Shown one piece after another: positions 42,550 through 51,184 of a stretch of DNA of 64,000 nt. Position 1 is the first letter of the stretch; every line of letters starts with the position of its first letter. The notes beneath the pieces were generated by a model. That model was not told the DNA's origin. It did no database searches and saw only the letters and a list, made by a program, of their open reading frames with translations. A program made the position numbers and the translations under genes. The DNA comes from Leucobacter aridicollis (GTDB taxonomy: Bacteria; Actinomycetota; Actinomycetes; Actinomycetales; Microbacteriaceae): positions 1,860,001-1,924,000 of the forward strand of contig NZ_JACCBD010000001.1 of assembly GCF_013409595.1 (NCBI RefSeq), given 5' to 3'.

Positions 42550-42918
42550 CTACTTGTCTGACTTCGCGCGCCGGCCGCGCCTCGGGGCGAGCGCCCGAAA
42601 TTCATCCTTGATGGCCCGAATTTCATCACCCCGCCAGACGAGCGAGCGGAGAAGCATCCCTATAGGGGCCGGGAGCAGCCGGGCGCGATCGGACAGCGGT
42701 AGCTTCTGTTCCCACTCACCATCGGCCCGCTTCTCCCCATAGCCGCGCCCGCCGTGAGTTTGCTCGTGCGTCAGCACATTGAGGGCGGATCGCGTGATTT
42801 CGAGCTCCCTGCAGACATCCTCGGTCGAGAGGTAATTGCCCCCAGTGAGATCACTGAGCGACATCACGAGATACTCGCGCGATTCGCCGCCGGGCGCAAT
42901 TCGGGCAGGGGTGGTCAT
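42550..42918 (-). CDS. HTH-like regulator candidate
   Basis: 122 aa. YLSTEDVCRELEITRSALNVLTHEQTHGGRGYGEKRADGEW has the shape of a MerR/excisionase-type helix-turn-helix with a wing, followed by a basic tail (PRRGRRAKSDK). It is divergent from the 362-aa exported protein gene, and the 124-base gap between them holds a TTACAAG/GCTTAC operator. It is therefore a good candidate for the repressor acting there and at 41749-41810. Confidence 0.55.
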   Translation of the reverse strand: MTTPARIAPGGESREYLVMSLSDLTGGNYLSTEDVCRELEITRSALNVLTHEQTHGGRGYGEKRADGEWEQKLPLSDRARLLPAPIGMLLRSLVWRGDEIRAIKDEFRALAPRRGRRAKSDK

Positions 42919-42947
42919 GGTGAGAGTTTCGCAGATTTACAAAACAA

Positions 42948-43014
42948 TTACAAGCCCACGGTTGCAATTAGCAACGGGACCTGGTTGAATTTATTTACAA
43001 GCAAACGCTTACAG
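42948..43014. promoter_or_regulatory. related operators before the HExxH operon
   Basis: GTTGC-AATTA-GCAAC (42961-42975) is a small palindrome. TTACAAGCAAACGCTTAC (42995-43012) matches the 41791-41808 site in 15 of 18 positions. A TTACAAG half-site lies near 42948. They sit between the divergent HTH gene and the exported HExxH protein. Confidence 0.6.
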
Positions 43015-43042
43015 TTTCGCTGACACGACACCAGGAGTCACC

Positions 43043-44131
43043 ATGAGCACCGTCACCCTCGCCGAGATTCGCCAGGCCTTCCGCTACTACGCAGGCCACC
43101 GCGTCACCCGCGGCATCACCTACGCCGCATCCGCCTCGCTGATCGCGACCGCTACCATCGGCATCCCGCAGGTTATCGACGCTCACGCCACGCAGACTAA
43201 CCGCGTCGCCACAGCACACCGGCTGATCGACGGCCAGCTCGACATCACCGAGACCACCCGGTCGGAGCTGGTAGAGCAGATCACGGCAGCGGAGAAGGTG
43301 GCAGAGCAGGCGGGAGCAGAGGGTGCGCTGCCTGCAGAGAATTCACTCGCCAAACTTACCGACGCAATCGCCGGCGCTAGGACTCAGCTCGCGGCGCTCG
43401 ACACTCAGACCGCAGCGACCAAGAAGGCCAACGCCTCCGATGACGTTCACAGCTGGCTCCCCCACGCGATTGGCGAGCAGGCGGACGACCTCGGCGAAAG
43501 CTTCAACGAACTACGCATTGAGACCGTGGCTGCGGGCAAGCTCGACCTCGCGGAGGCCACTGCCACCGTGGGTGCGGAGATGGATGCGAAGGCCGCTGCC
43601 GACAAGAAGGCCGCAGACGAGAAGGCAGCCGCACTGGCAGCCGAGGAGGCTGCTGCAGCCTCAGAGCAAGCGGCCAGCCAGACCACCTACTCCCCCAGCG
43701 TCGCGCCCCAGCAGCAGTCGCAGGGCACCTCCGCCCCGGCTACCGGCGGCAGCTGCCGTGCACAGGCTGAGGCACTGGTCGCATCGCTATCCGGGGCACA
43801 AGTCGTCTGGGCGGACTTGTTCGGCGTTCGCGGACAGACCACCGCAGGGATTGTCGAACTCGGAGGAACACGCGGAGTTGTTAGCCTCAGCTCCGGCTCG
43901 GATGTCAGTGCGTGGTGCACCCCCAGCGCCGGCTACACGGCGGCACATGAAAGCGCCCATTCCCGGCATAACGACCGATACAGCGCTATCGCAGACACTC
44001 ACGGCTACGAGTGGCAGATCGCCCACGCCGAGAGCGCTGCCGACTGCATCGCTAACCAGTGGGGCTACGCAGGCTCCGTCTACGGCTGCACCGCAGAAGG
44101 CCAGGAGCTGGCTCGCCTGATCCTCGGCTAA
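43043..44131 (+). CDS. membrane-anchored HExxH protein with coiled coil
   Basis: 362 aa. One N-terminal hydrophobic helix (GITYAASASLIATATIGIP) anchors or exports it. A long helical region (residues about 60-210, ADEKAAALAAEEAAAASEQ) is followed by a Pro/Gln/Ser linker. A C-terminal globular domain carries HESAH at 302-306 and Cys residues at C-x-C spacing across it. HExxH suggests a zinc peptidase acting outside the cell. It is the first of four rightward genes, with operators upstream, and is the second of three HExxH proteins in the element. Confidence 0.7.
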   Translation: MSTVTLAEIRQAFRYYAGHRVTRGITYAASASLIATATIGIPQVIDAHATQTNRVATAHRLIDGQLDITETTRSELVEQITAAEKVAEQAGAEGALPAENSLAKLTDAIAGARTQLAALDTQTAATKKANASDDVHSWLPHAIGEQADDLGESFNELRIETVAAGKLDLAEATATVGAEMDAKAAADKKAADEKAAALAAEEAAAASEQAASQTTYSPSVAPQQQSQGTSAPATGGSCRAQAEALVASLSGAQVVWADLFGVRGQTTAGIVELGGTRGVVSLSSGSDVSAWCTPSAGYTAAHESAHSRHNDRYSAIADTHGYEWQIAHAESAADCIANQWGYAGSVYGCTAEGQELARLILG

Positions 44132-44153
44132 CGCCGATTCCCAGACCATCATC

Positions 44154-44163
44154 ACCGCGCATT
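44154..44163 (+). promoter_or_regulatory. ACCGCGCATT motif before the 324-aa gene
   Basis: Lies 28 bases before the ATG at 44182, ahead of its ribosome site AGGAGG. See the set listed at 12928. Confidence 0.45.
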
Positions 44164-44181
44164 CATACATAGGAGGTATCC

Positions 44182-45156
44182 ATGAAGACCAGAACGCTGC
44201 TGGCCGTCGCCGTAACCGGTGCGCTCATCACCGGGGCGACGGCTGGTGGCGTGATCTTCCATCAGCATGCGCAGGGCGTCGCCGCTTTCGATGAGGCGCG
44301 CGACAAGCTCGCCGCGAAGATCGAAACCATCGAGACCGCACGCGGCACCGCTGTCGCAGACCTCGCGGAGGCACAACATATCCTTGACCTCGCCAGCCAG
44401 CCCGGTGCGCTCGCCCGCACCCCTGCCCTTACCGACCTCGACGCTGCGGTCAGCCGCGCCACGGAGCGCATGTCTGCGTACGACGAACTGCTCGCCGGGC
44501 CACAGACGGCGCTGGCCGAAGCTGATTCGGAGCGCGATAGTCTCTTCTGGCGCTCAGACTTCGCCGAGGCCACCGCGGCCATGCTTTCGCAGGTCAACCT
44601 AGGCAGTGCCGCCGGGGTGCCGGAGCTTCAGCTAGAGGCGGTCGCCGCGGCCGTAGAGGAGCTAGAGCGGACCACCGAAATCGTCGCTACTGAGAAGCGG
44701 ATCACCGGCACCCCCGCAGCACAAGACAGCTCCGGATCATACCGGCCCGCCGTCGAGAAGCTCATATCTGACGCCGGTTTTCACGTCCGCCGTACGACCA
44801 CCGAAGCCGCAGCTTGCGGCGATCAACCGATACGCGGAGCAGCGGCCGCCTTCGTTTGCCCGGGCTCAGACGACGTTTGGATCGTCACTGGAACCATCCC
44901 CGACGACGACCTGTACCTCGACGCGGCGGTGCGCCACGAGCTCGCCCACCAGATGATTTTCAAGCGTTGCGGAACTCCGGACCCCGCCGAAGCCGGCAAC
45001 CAGAGCGAGGCTGTCACCAGCTCGTACGCCGTCCTCTACCTGGGTGCTGACCGCGCTGAGCTGGCTCGCCCCGGCGAGGTGGATCCCGCTTATGCCATGA
45101 CCCCCGAATCCGACGCCGCCGCCCGCGCCATTCACGACCAGGGCTGCGCAGCCTAA
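44182..45156 (+). CDS. exported HExxH protein
   Basis: 324 aa. The N-terminal helix (LLAVAVTGALITGATAGGVIF) serves as a signal or anchor. A helical stalk (residues about 35-170) leads to a C-terminal domain with HELAH at 252-256, flanked by several Cys (FHVRRTTTEAAACGDQPI, FKRCGTPDPAEAGNQSE). The architecture repeats that of the preceding gene, so they may be paralogues or partners. It starts at ATG 44182 after AGGAGGT. A wall-remodelling or protein-processing role in transfer is inference. Confidence 0.7.
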   Translation: MKTRTLLAVAVTGALITGATAGGVIFHQHAQGVAAFDEARDKLAAKIETIETARGTAVADLAEAQHILDLASQPGALARTPALTDLDAAVSRATERMSAYDELLAGPQTALAEADSERDSLFWRSDFAEATAAMLSQVNLGSAAGVPELQLEAVAAAVEELERTTEIVATEKRITGTPAAQDSSGSYRPAVEKLISDAGFHVRRTTTEAAACGDQPIRGAAAAFVCPGSDDVWIVTGTIPDDDLYLDAAVRHELAHQMIFKRCGTPDPAEAGNQSEAVTSSYAVLYLGADRAELARPGEVDPAYAMTPESDAAARAIHDQGCAA

Positions 45157-45174
45157 CTGACGAGAGGACTCACT

Positions 45175-46092
45175 ATGTGCCAAAGCAAGAAAGACGGCGG
45201 CAGACGTTGCACGCCCCACACCGCTGGCGCAGTCACCACCGCCATCTCAGCGATCCACGCGGCCATCGCTAGAGATACCGGCAGTCTCGCGCAGCGCGGT
45301 GCGGCACTCGATGCAGCCCTTGTCCGTGGGCGACTTGCCCACCGGGCGATGGCAGACCGAGAGGCGGAGATTGCAGGAGAGCTGGGTAACCTCGCGGATG
45401 CTAGCCCGGACGCAGAGCTCACGGCGCGGCAGCAAATGCTGCGCCGTCACCGCCAACTGCTCCGCGATGCGCAGGAGCCATACGAGGAGGCCGTGCGCAA
45501 GGCCGAGACTCAGTACGCGCTGCTCGTGGCACAAGCTCCGGGCGGAAAGCGGTACAACCTGCGGGATTTCTCGACTGGCATCACCGCACGGGAGGCACTG
45601 GCGCAGCGGCTGCTTGAGGAGCACCCGGAGTGGTCGAGGCCTGGCGCTAAGCCCGCGCCAAAGGTTCGCGCTGCGCAGGAGGCGGATCGGATCGCTCACG
45701 AGCGGGCGATGGCAATTGCGCCGCTCGTAAATCCTGCGAATCTGGAGGCTTTGTCCGCCGCTCTTGCCGATGCGGGAATGGTCGCTGCCGAGACCGCACC
45801 GCATGACCGCGGGATGTGGCTCCACCGGCAGACCATTGCGGCCGAGGCTGAGATCGCAAAGAGGGGCAAGCGCACGAACCATGTCGGCGCGACGTTCGTT
45901 GTTCGCCCGCCGAACGGCCAAGGCACGGTGACCCTGATCCGCAGGCCGAGCGGTTGGGCGCTCTGCGACTACTCCGCTGAATATGACTCACGCGCGCCAA
46001 TCCCCGGCCTCCACCCCGCGCCGCGGTTTGAGCACCCCACGAGGGCGGAGGTGCCTGCACCCGGCTTCTTCGAGCAGCTTTTCGCCACCTAG
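45175..46092 (+). CDS. cytoplasmic hypothetical protein with CQS..GGRRC..H start
   Basis: 305 aa. The N-terminus MCQSKKDGGRRCTPHTAG is a recurring signature of accessory proteins in actinobacterial plasmids and phages, with Cys/Cys/His placed like a small metal site. A long helical region follows (residues about 20-200), then a C-terminal part (GTVTLIRRPSGWALCDYSAEYDSR) with beta character. It lies 18 bases after the exported protein. The function is unknown. Confidence 0.6.
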   Translation: MCQSKKDGGRRCTPHTAGAVTTAISAIHAAIARDTGSLAQRGAALDAALVRGRLAHRAMADREAEIAGELGNLADASPDAELTARQQMLRRHRQLLRDAQEPYEEAVRKAETQYALLVAQAPGGKRYNLRDFSTGITAREALAQRLLEEHPEWSRPGAKPAPKVRAAQEADRIAHERAMAIAPLVNPANLEALSAALADAGMVAAETAPHDRGMWLHRQTIAAEAEIAKRGKRTNHVGATFVVRPPNGQGTVTLIRRPSGWALCDYSAEYDSRAPIPGLHPAPRFEHPTRAEVPAPGFFEQLFAT

Positions 46093-46119
46093 ACAAACCC
46101 CCTACAGAGAGGAGACATC

Positions 46120-46674
46120 TTGTCTCGATCACCCCGTCACCTACTTCCCGCAGCGGCACTCGCAGCCGGAGCCGCACTCCTGCTCGCTGGTTGCTCGTCA
46201 GCAGAAGAACCGTCCACACCACAGCCGACGGGCACGGTCAAACCGACCGAACCCTCGTCGACACCGCCCGCGCATCCCCAGGGAACCTCCGGGCGCACAC
46301 TCCACACGCTCACAGCAGACGACATCGCCGCCATCGATGCCGCCGTAGCCGCGAAATTCGAGGAGTGCGGCGGCGCGTTCGACTTTGCTGGCCCCGTCGA
46401 ATTCAACATCGACTGCGCTGCCGTTCCTTCGGCTGCCGATTTCGCCGCCACTCTGGCCGATGCGCCCGTTGTCACCGATGCTGGGGATGGCTCCGACGAA
46501 TACTTCTCGGTTGCCCCTACCCGTGAAGCCGGCACTGAGCTTTACCTCCTAGAGCCGGATGTTGTGGGCTGGAAGGGCGGAATCTTCCTCTCGGGTGCCG
46601 GTCAGAGCGGGGAGGCAGCCGGCCTCGTAGATCTGGAATCGGGCGAACTCATCAACATTGCACTCAACTACTGA
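46120..46674 (+). CDS. lipoprotein of unknown function
   Basis: 184 aa. TTG 46120 is preceded by GAGAGGAGACATC. The signal peptide ends in the lipobox LLAGC, so the mature protein starts at Cys and is tethered to the outer face of the membrane. A Ser/Thr/Pro linker precedes a small globular domain with a Cys pair (EECGGAFDF, FNIDCAAV). It is the last gene of a four-gene run, and an intrinsic terminator follows 18 bases after the stop. Confidence 0.65.
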   Translation: MSRSPRHLLPAAALAAGAALLLAGCSSAEEPSTPQPTGTVKPTEPSSTPPAHPQGTSGRTLHTLTADDIAAIDAAVAAKFEECGGAFDFAGPVEFNIDCAAVPSAADFAATLADAPVVTDAGDGSDEYFSVAPTREAGTELYLLEPDVVGWKGGIFLSGAGQSGEAAGLVDLESGELINIALNY

Positions 46675-46692
46675 GCTTTTTCTTCCCGCATG

Positions 46693-46723
46693 AACCCCGC
46701 AGCTCCTCTTAAGTTGCGGGGTT
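46693..46723 (+). terminator. Rho-independent terminator after the lipoprotein gene
   Basis: AACCCCGCA (46693-46701) pairs with TGCGGGGTT (46715-46723) around a 13-base loop, giving a 9-bp GC-rich stem. A T-tract is weak. Confidence 0.75.
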
Positions 46724-46849
46724 CGCTGCTTCAGACCGCGGTACGGCAGGAACGCGTCATAGCGCGTGAAAGCTCTCGGCCACAGCTCCGGCTCATTACC
46801 CCAGCTAGGCTTATAGACATGATGAGTCCGTTCCTTGCTGAGGCAAGTT

Positions 46850-47290
46850 GTGCCCGCTGACGAGAGAATCGAGCGCGCGCTCGGCCTGCTCGCAGGTACT
46901 GTCGCAGCGGTTGCCGTGTTCCTCGCGAGCTTCTTCACCCTGTTCGGCAATGAGGCACCATCGGGCATGTTTCCGGTGTTCGTGACCGTTACCGTGCTCG
47001 TCGCATCGATCCCCGGCATCACCGCCGCCGTGCGGCTCGCAAAGGGTGTCAGCGCAGCAGAAGGAACACTCTTGGACGGGCTCGACACGTCCGCAGTTGT
47101 CACCCGGTCTGTATGGAGTGGCATCATCATCAACGCCGTTTTCGCGGGCCTCGGCATGGTCGCGTCGATGGGCATGCTCATTGTCTTCCTTTTGCCATAT
47201 CTTCTCGTAGGTTCAGCGATCGTCGCTGCGGTGGCGGCGCTCCTGGGGTGGTGTGCGACACGCGCAACAGCCCGAAAGCTCGCACGCTAG
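46850..47290 (+). CDS. four-helix membrane protein
   Basis: 146 aa starting GTG 46850 (an ATG 15 bases earlier also fits). Four hydrophobic segments (LLAGTVAAVAVFLASFFTLF, FPVFVTVTVLVASIPGIT, SGIIINAVFAGLGMVASMG, PYLLVGSAIVAAVAALLGW) and a basic tail (RATARKLAR). No family is recognised. It lies between a terminator and the flavin monooxygenase gene. Confidence 0.55.
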   Translation: MPADERIERALGLLAGTVAAVAVFLASFFTLFGNEAPSGMFPVFVTVTVLVASIPGITAAVRLAKGVSAAEGTLLDGLDTSAVVTRSVWSGIIINAVFAGLGMVASMGMLIVFLLPYLLVGSAIVAAVAALLGWCATRATARKLAR

Positions 47291-47538
47291 CAAGAGAAGG
47301 TTGGCGAATGCGGTCGCAACGGTATTCATCGCCGGGACCGCGTTTTTGGGCGCCTGATACGGTTGATCTGTTGTTCGTGCCGGTGGTTTGAGACTTTTCT
47401 CCTACTCAGCGACGACTTTGGCGGCTGGAAACGATGTGCGTATCGTGCCCTGTGTTGCCGATCCGCTTGGCCTGAGATAGGTCCGTTCTGCCCGAAGCGA
47501 GCAACAAGCTACGAGATGAACTGAGTGAGGAATATTAC

Positions 47539-48918
47539 TTGAGCGAAAAACAGAGAGTAGCAATTATTGGGGCCGGCCCGAGCGGTATGGCTCAGCTCCG
47601 CGCGTTTGAATCTGCGGAGCAGGCTGGCGCTGAGATCCCGGAGATCGTGTGCTTTGAGAAGCAGTCAGACTGGGGCGGCCAGTGGAACTACACCTGGCGC
47701 ACCGGCCTCGACGAGCACGGCGAACCCGTGCACTCCAGCATGTACCGCAACCTGTGGTCGAACGGCCCAAAGGAGGGACTCGAGTTCGCGGACTACTCGT
47801 TCGACGAGCACTTCGGCCGACCGATCTCCTCATACCCTCCGCGCCCGGTGCTGTGGGATTACATTGCCGGCCGTCTTGAGCGCACCGACGTGCGCAAGTA
47901 CGTGCGCTTCGAAACCGTGGTTCGCATGGTCACGTTCGACGAAGGCACCGCAATGTTCACGCTGATCAGCGAGCACCTGCCAACGAAAGCCACCACCACT
48001 GAAACCTTCAACCAGGTGATCGTGGCGAGTGGGCACTTCTCTTACCCGAACACTCCTGAAGTGTCGGGCATCGAAACGTTCCCGGGCGCGATCATGCACG
48101 CACACGATTTCCGCGGTGCTGAGAGCTTGAAGGATCGGAACGTGCTTGTTATCGGTTCCAGCTACTCCGCTGAGGACATCGGTAGCCAGGCCTACAAGAT
48201 GGGTGCCGCGTCTGTCACCGCGTCCTACCGCACCGCACCGATGGGGTACGACTGGCCGGAAGGCTTCGAGGAACGTCCAGGCATTGACCATTTCAACGGC
48301 AGCACTGTCGTTTTCGCAGACGGTTCATCCAAGGACATCGACGCGGTCATCTTCTGCACCGGCTACCAGCACAAGTATCCTTACCTCCCGGAGAATCTCG
48401 CGCTCAGCGGGCCGAACACCGTCTACCCGGAAGGCCTCTACCGTGGCGTCGTCTGGCAGGACAACCCGTCACTGTTCTACGTAGGTGCGCAGGATCAGTG
48501 GTTCACCTTCAACATGTTCGATGTGCAGGCATGGTACGTTCGCGACCTCATCCTCGGCACCGCCCCGCTCCCCAATGCAGCGGAACGTGAGGCCTCGATC
48601 GCAGCGTGGCACGAACGGTTCCTCGCGATCCCCGATGCTGAGGCCGAGATCGCGTTCCAGGGCGACTACGTGCTCGACCTGCTGCGTCAGACCGACTACC
48701 CGGAGTTCGATGTCGCCGAGGTAGTGAACATCTTCATAGCATGGAAGCACGACAAGCAGCAGGACATCATGGGCTACCGTGACCGCTGCTACCGCTCCGT
48801 CATGACCGGCACGCTCGCCGTGCAGCACCACACTCCTTGGATCGAGGAACTCGACGACAGCCTGGAACGATACCTCTCCGAGGATGTGACTCCTACTCCA
48901 ACAGCCACATCACTCTGA
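47539..48918 (+). CDS. flavin-containing monooxygenase (Tmm-like)
   Basis: 459-aa FAD/NADPH enzyme that oxygenates soft nucleophiles such as amines or sulfides. The FAD motif GAGPSG is at residues 11-16. The FMO identifying motif FPGAIMHAHDF is at 181-191, and the NADPH-binding motif GSSYSAEDIG follows near 205. WGGQWNYTWR and SSMYRNLWSN resemble bacterial trimethylamine monooxygenases. It starts TTG 47539 after GTGAGG. No transporter or demethylase accompanies it, so it looks like a stand-alone cargo gene. Which amine it uses is not decidable here. Confidence 0.9.
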   Translation: MSEKQRVAIIGAGPSGMAQLRAFESAEQAGAEIPEIVCFEKQSDWGGQWNYTWRTGLDEHGEPVHSSMYRNLWSNGPKEGLEFADYSFDEHFGRPISSYPPRPVLWDYIAGRLERTDVRKYVRFETVVRMVTFDEGTAMFTLISEHLPTKATTTETFNQVIVASGHFSYPNTPEVSGIETFPGAIMHAHDFRGAESLKDRNVLVIGSSYSAEDIGSQAYKMGAASVTASYRTAPMGYDWPEGFEERPGIDHFNGSTVVFADGSSKDIDAVIFCTGYQHKYPYLPENLALSGPNTVYPEGLYRGVVWQDNPSLFYVGAQDQWFTFNMFDVQAWYVRDLILGTAPLPNAAEREASIAAWHERFLAIPDAEAEIAFQGDYVLDLLRQTDYPEFDVAEVVNIFIAWKHDKQQDIMGYRDRCYRSVMTGTLAVQHHTPWIEELDDSLERYLSEDVTPTPTATSL

Positions 48919-49101
48919 CGGACCGCTGAGTTCTCATATCGGCAGGGCCGGTCGGCATATCTGCTGATCGGTTACGTCCGACGGGCGCTGTCTCAGTGAG
49001 TACAGCTGGGACAGCGTCCGTTAAGGCGGCGGGACGTGGGCCGCAGGACTAAGGTCGAGGTTGGAGTAGTTGAGGCGGTTCGCGACAGGTTGGAGCATCC
49101 G

Positions 49102-49473
49102 ATGAGTTTTCGAGAAGCAAAGGGATTTGCGTTGTTCGCTGGCTCAGGTCTTGCTGCGGTTTGCCTTGGACTCGTTGCCTTCGGCGCGCTCCCGACTGGC
49201 ATAAATGACCCTTCGAACAGTGCAGAGGCCTCTTCAGCCCAGGAGCAGAACCCCTGGGATTCTCCGGCTGAACCCTGCGCAAATGCATCGGTCAAGACCG
49301 CCGCGCAGGAACTCAGAGCGGCCGGGTTTGAGAGTCTCGACAACTCGACCCTGGCCCACCCCGATGAGGTATCGAGCGAGCAGAGGACCTATCAACAGGA
49401 GGCCTGGCGCTCGCTCCAACCCCACGAACGCGAGGTACAGCACTGTCTCGCCGCGCTCGGAGCAGAGGAGTAA
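49102..49473 (+). CDS. small membrane-anchored protein with outer Cys
   Basis: 123 aa from ATG 49102 (GGAG six bases before), although an in-frame GTG at 49036 adds 22 residues. A single hydrophobic helix (ALFAGSGLAAVCLGLVAFGAL) precedes an exterior domain with two Cys (SPAEPCANAS, REVQHCLAALG). Exported or bitopic; function unknown. It is the first of four small exported proteins following the monooxygenase. Confidence 0.55.
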   Translation: MSFREAKGFALFAGSGLAAVCLGLVAFGALPTGINDPSNSAEASSAQEQNPWDSPAEPCANASVKTAAQELRAAGFESLDNSTLAHPDEVSSEQRTYQQEAWRSLQPHEREVQHCLAALGAEE

Positions 49474-49507
49474 GCGACTCGCCCCGGGTGCGGACTATGA
49501 TGAGGCC

Positions 49508-49918
49508 ATGAGGATCCGTTCAACACTTGTCGCGGTCGCCGCTATTTCGCTGTTTGCTACTCCGAGCTGCGCTGCCGCTTCTGATACGCAGCAATCGGTG
49601 GACGTGCAGCCGCGAGAGGTTGATGCGTTGATGCCGATCCTCGAAGAGAGCACAACCAACTTTGATGTTGATTCGGCTCGCCTCGTCTGGGAGGGTGCCG
49701 ACGCCTCCTTCTATACAGCCACGGACGCCGATAATCCCGACTTCACTTGCCTGATCCCGGTCTCGCCCGTGGGGCAGGACATCATTGGCGGCTGCTCTAC
49801 GGACACGTACTTCGCGGTCAGTATTGGTGACCGGTTCTATGCTTACGGCACTAAGCCAGACTTCGATGGCGAGGGCTGGGAAGAAGTCGCCGCAGATTTC
49901 TGGCTTCGCGACGCTTGA
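49508..49918 (+). CDS. small secreted protein
   Basis: 136 aa. The signal peptide (MRIRSTLVAVAAISLFATP, then SCAAAS) may be either a lipobox or a plain cleavage site. The mature part is acidic and beta-rich (FYTATDADNPDFTCLIPVSP, YFAVSIGDRFYAYG) with two further Cys. No family is recognised. Confidence 0.6.
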   Translation: MRIRSTLVAVAAISLFATPSCAAASDTQQSVDVQPREVDALMPILEESTTNFDVDSARLVWEGADASFYTATDADNPDFTCLIPVSPVGQDIIGGCSTDTYFAVSIGDRFYAYGTKPDFDGEGWEEVAADFWLRDA

Positions 49919-49930
49919 CCAGCTCAGGTC

Positions 49931-50482
49931 ATGACGTTGATTAAGGTTCCCGCGGCGCTCACAGCGTGCGTCCTGGCCGTTGTTGCGCTCTCGGGTTGCG
50001 CTCCTGAACCCGGAACCTCGGTTTCTTACGGCAGCGCTCAGCACCAGTCGCCGGAAAAGACCAGCTCAGTCACACCAGTGGCAGAGAACCGCACAGCAAC
50101 TGGCATTCTCACCTCTGTTGATGGGCAGACGACGGGAAGGGTTAAGGTGCAGCTCGAGGATTTCACCGATGACTTCGGGATTACGACCCCGCTTGCGACG
50201 GTGGAATTCTTCGATCTCGTCACGCCATACGATCATCTGACGCCCGGCGGTGCCCTCGCTCCCCGAGGCGACGATCCTTGCTTTGACACCGGGGGCCGGT
50301 CAGGCGGTGGAATGATCACGCCAGATGAGAACGGCTTCGCGACCGCCACCATGCCTGCAGCGGACAGCGGCCATTTCCTTCACGAGATCGTGCTGCATCT
50401 CGACTGGACCCAAATCGATGCCGAGACTGAGGCGTGCATGCAGCCGGTCGTGGCCCGCGCTCCGCTAACCTGGGCTGAGTAG
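49931..50482 (+). CDS. lipoprotein of unknown function
   Basis: 183 aa. The signal peptide MTLIKVPAALTACVLAVV ends in the lipobox LSGC. The mature domain is beta-rich (GRVKVQLEDFTDDFGITTPL), with a Cys pair that could be a disulfide. It lies 12 bases after the preceding secreted protein. Function is unknown. Confidence 0.65.
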   Translation: MTLIKVPAALTACVLAVVALSGCAPEPGTSVSYGSAQHQSPEKTSSVTPVAENRTATGILTSVDGQTTGRVKVQLEDFTDDFGITTPLATVEFFDLVTPYDHLTPGGALAPRGDDPCFDTGGRSGGGMITPDENGFATATMPAADSGHFLHEIVLHLDWTQIDAETEACMQPVVARAPLTWAE

Positions 50483-50538
50483 TCAGCCAGGAACAACTGA
50501 CCGGTTTCCGCCGCAGGCGAGATTGGTACAGTACCGAG

Positions 50539-51069
50539 ATGCGTGAGCAATTAGATTTCGTCGAGACGACGGTTGAGCGCCGGTCTTTTAGTCGGTCGAA
50601 AGTGTTGATTACCGTTGCTCTTTCAGTCGCCGCGATCCTCGCTCTGATCGGGGCGGGGAGCCTGGCCTGGAATTTCGTCGTGTATCAGCCGACCGATCGA
50701 GGTTCATGCCTCTCTTTCAACTCGCACGACTGCAAGAGCCTCACTCGTGCGGCCATCGAGGACATGGGCCAGGTCTCATTGCCCGAGGATGCGCGGGTAC
50801 TTCGATCAGGTTCGGGTAAGACGCTGAAATCGGCGAGCTCGTACGCCGTCGTCGAGCTTCCCGGTGACTCGGAGCTGATCTTGAATAGCAACTATCGAGA
50901 GACCAAATCGGATGGCACCGCTCCTGCGTACGTTCGCGATGCGGGCCTTGTCTCCGTAGATACTGCTGCCGCGTTCACGGAGAGTTCGAATGTCATCCGC
51001 AAGGTGTTTGTCGGCAGCGGCGAGGGCGGGGAACGACTGGCCTACATCGAGGAATGGCGAGACTTCTGA
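50539..51069 (+). CDS. bitopic membrane protein
   Basis: 176 aa. A cytoplasmic N-terminus of about 25 residues, one hydrophobic helix (LITVALSVAAILALIGAGSLAWNFVVY), then an exterior domain with two Cys (GSCLSFNSHDCKSL). It resembles small immunity or envelope-stress proteins in topology only. It is the last of the four-gene exported set. Confidence 0.6.
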   Translation: MREQLDFVETTVERRSFSRSKVLITVALSVAAILALIGAGSLAWNFVVYQPTDRGSCLSFNSHDCKSLTRAAIEDMGQVSLPEDARVLRSGSGKTLKSASSYAVVELPGDSELILNSNYRETKSDGTAPAYVRDAGLVSVDTAAAFTESSNVIRKVFVGSGEGGERLAYIEEWRDF

Positions 51070-51184
51070 TTCTGCATGGCACCACACTCACCGAGGCGCA
51101 GTCGAGGTGTCGCGCCTCTCCGCGGGAAAATTGGCAGTCCTCTGCCCGAGCAAGTCTGGCACGCTGATCACCGAAGGAGACCTG

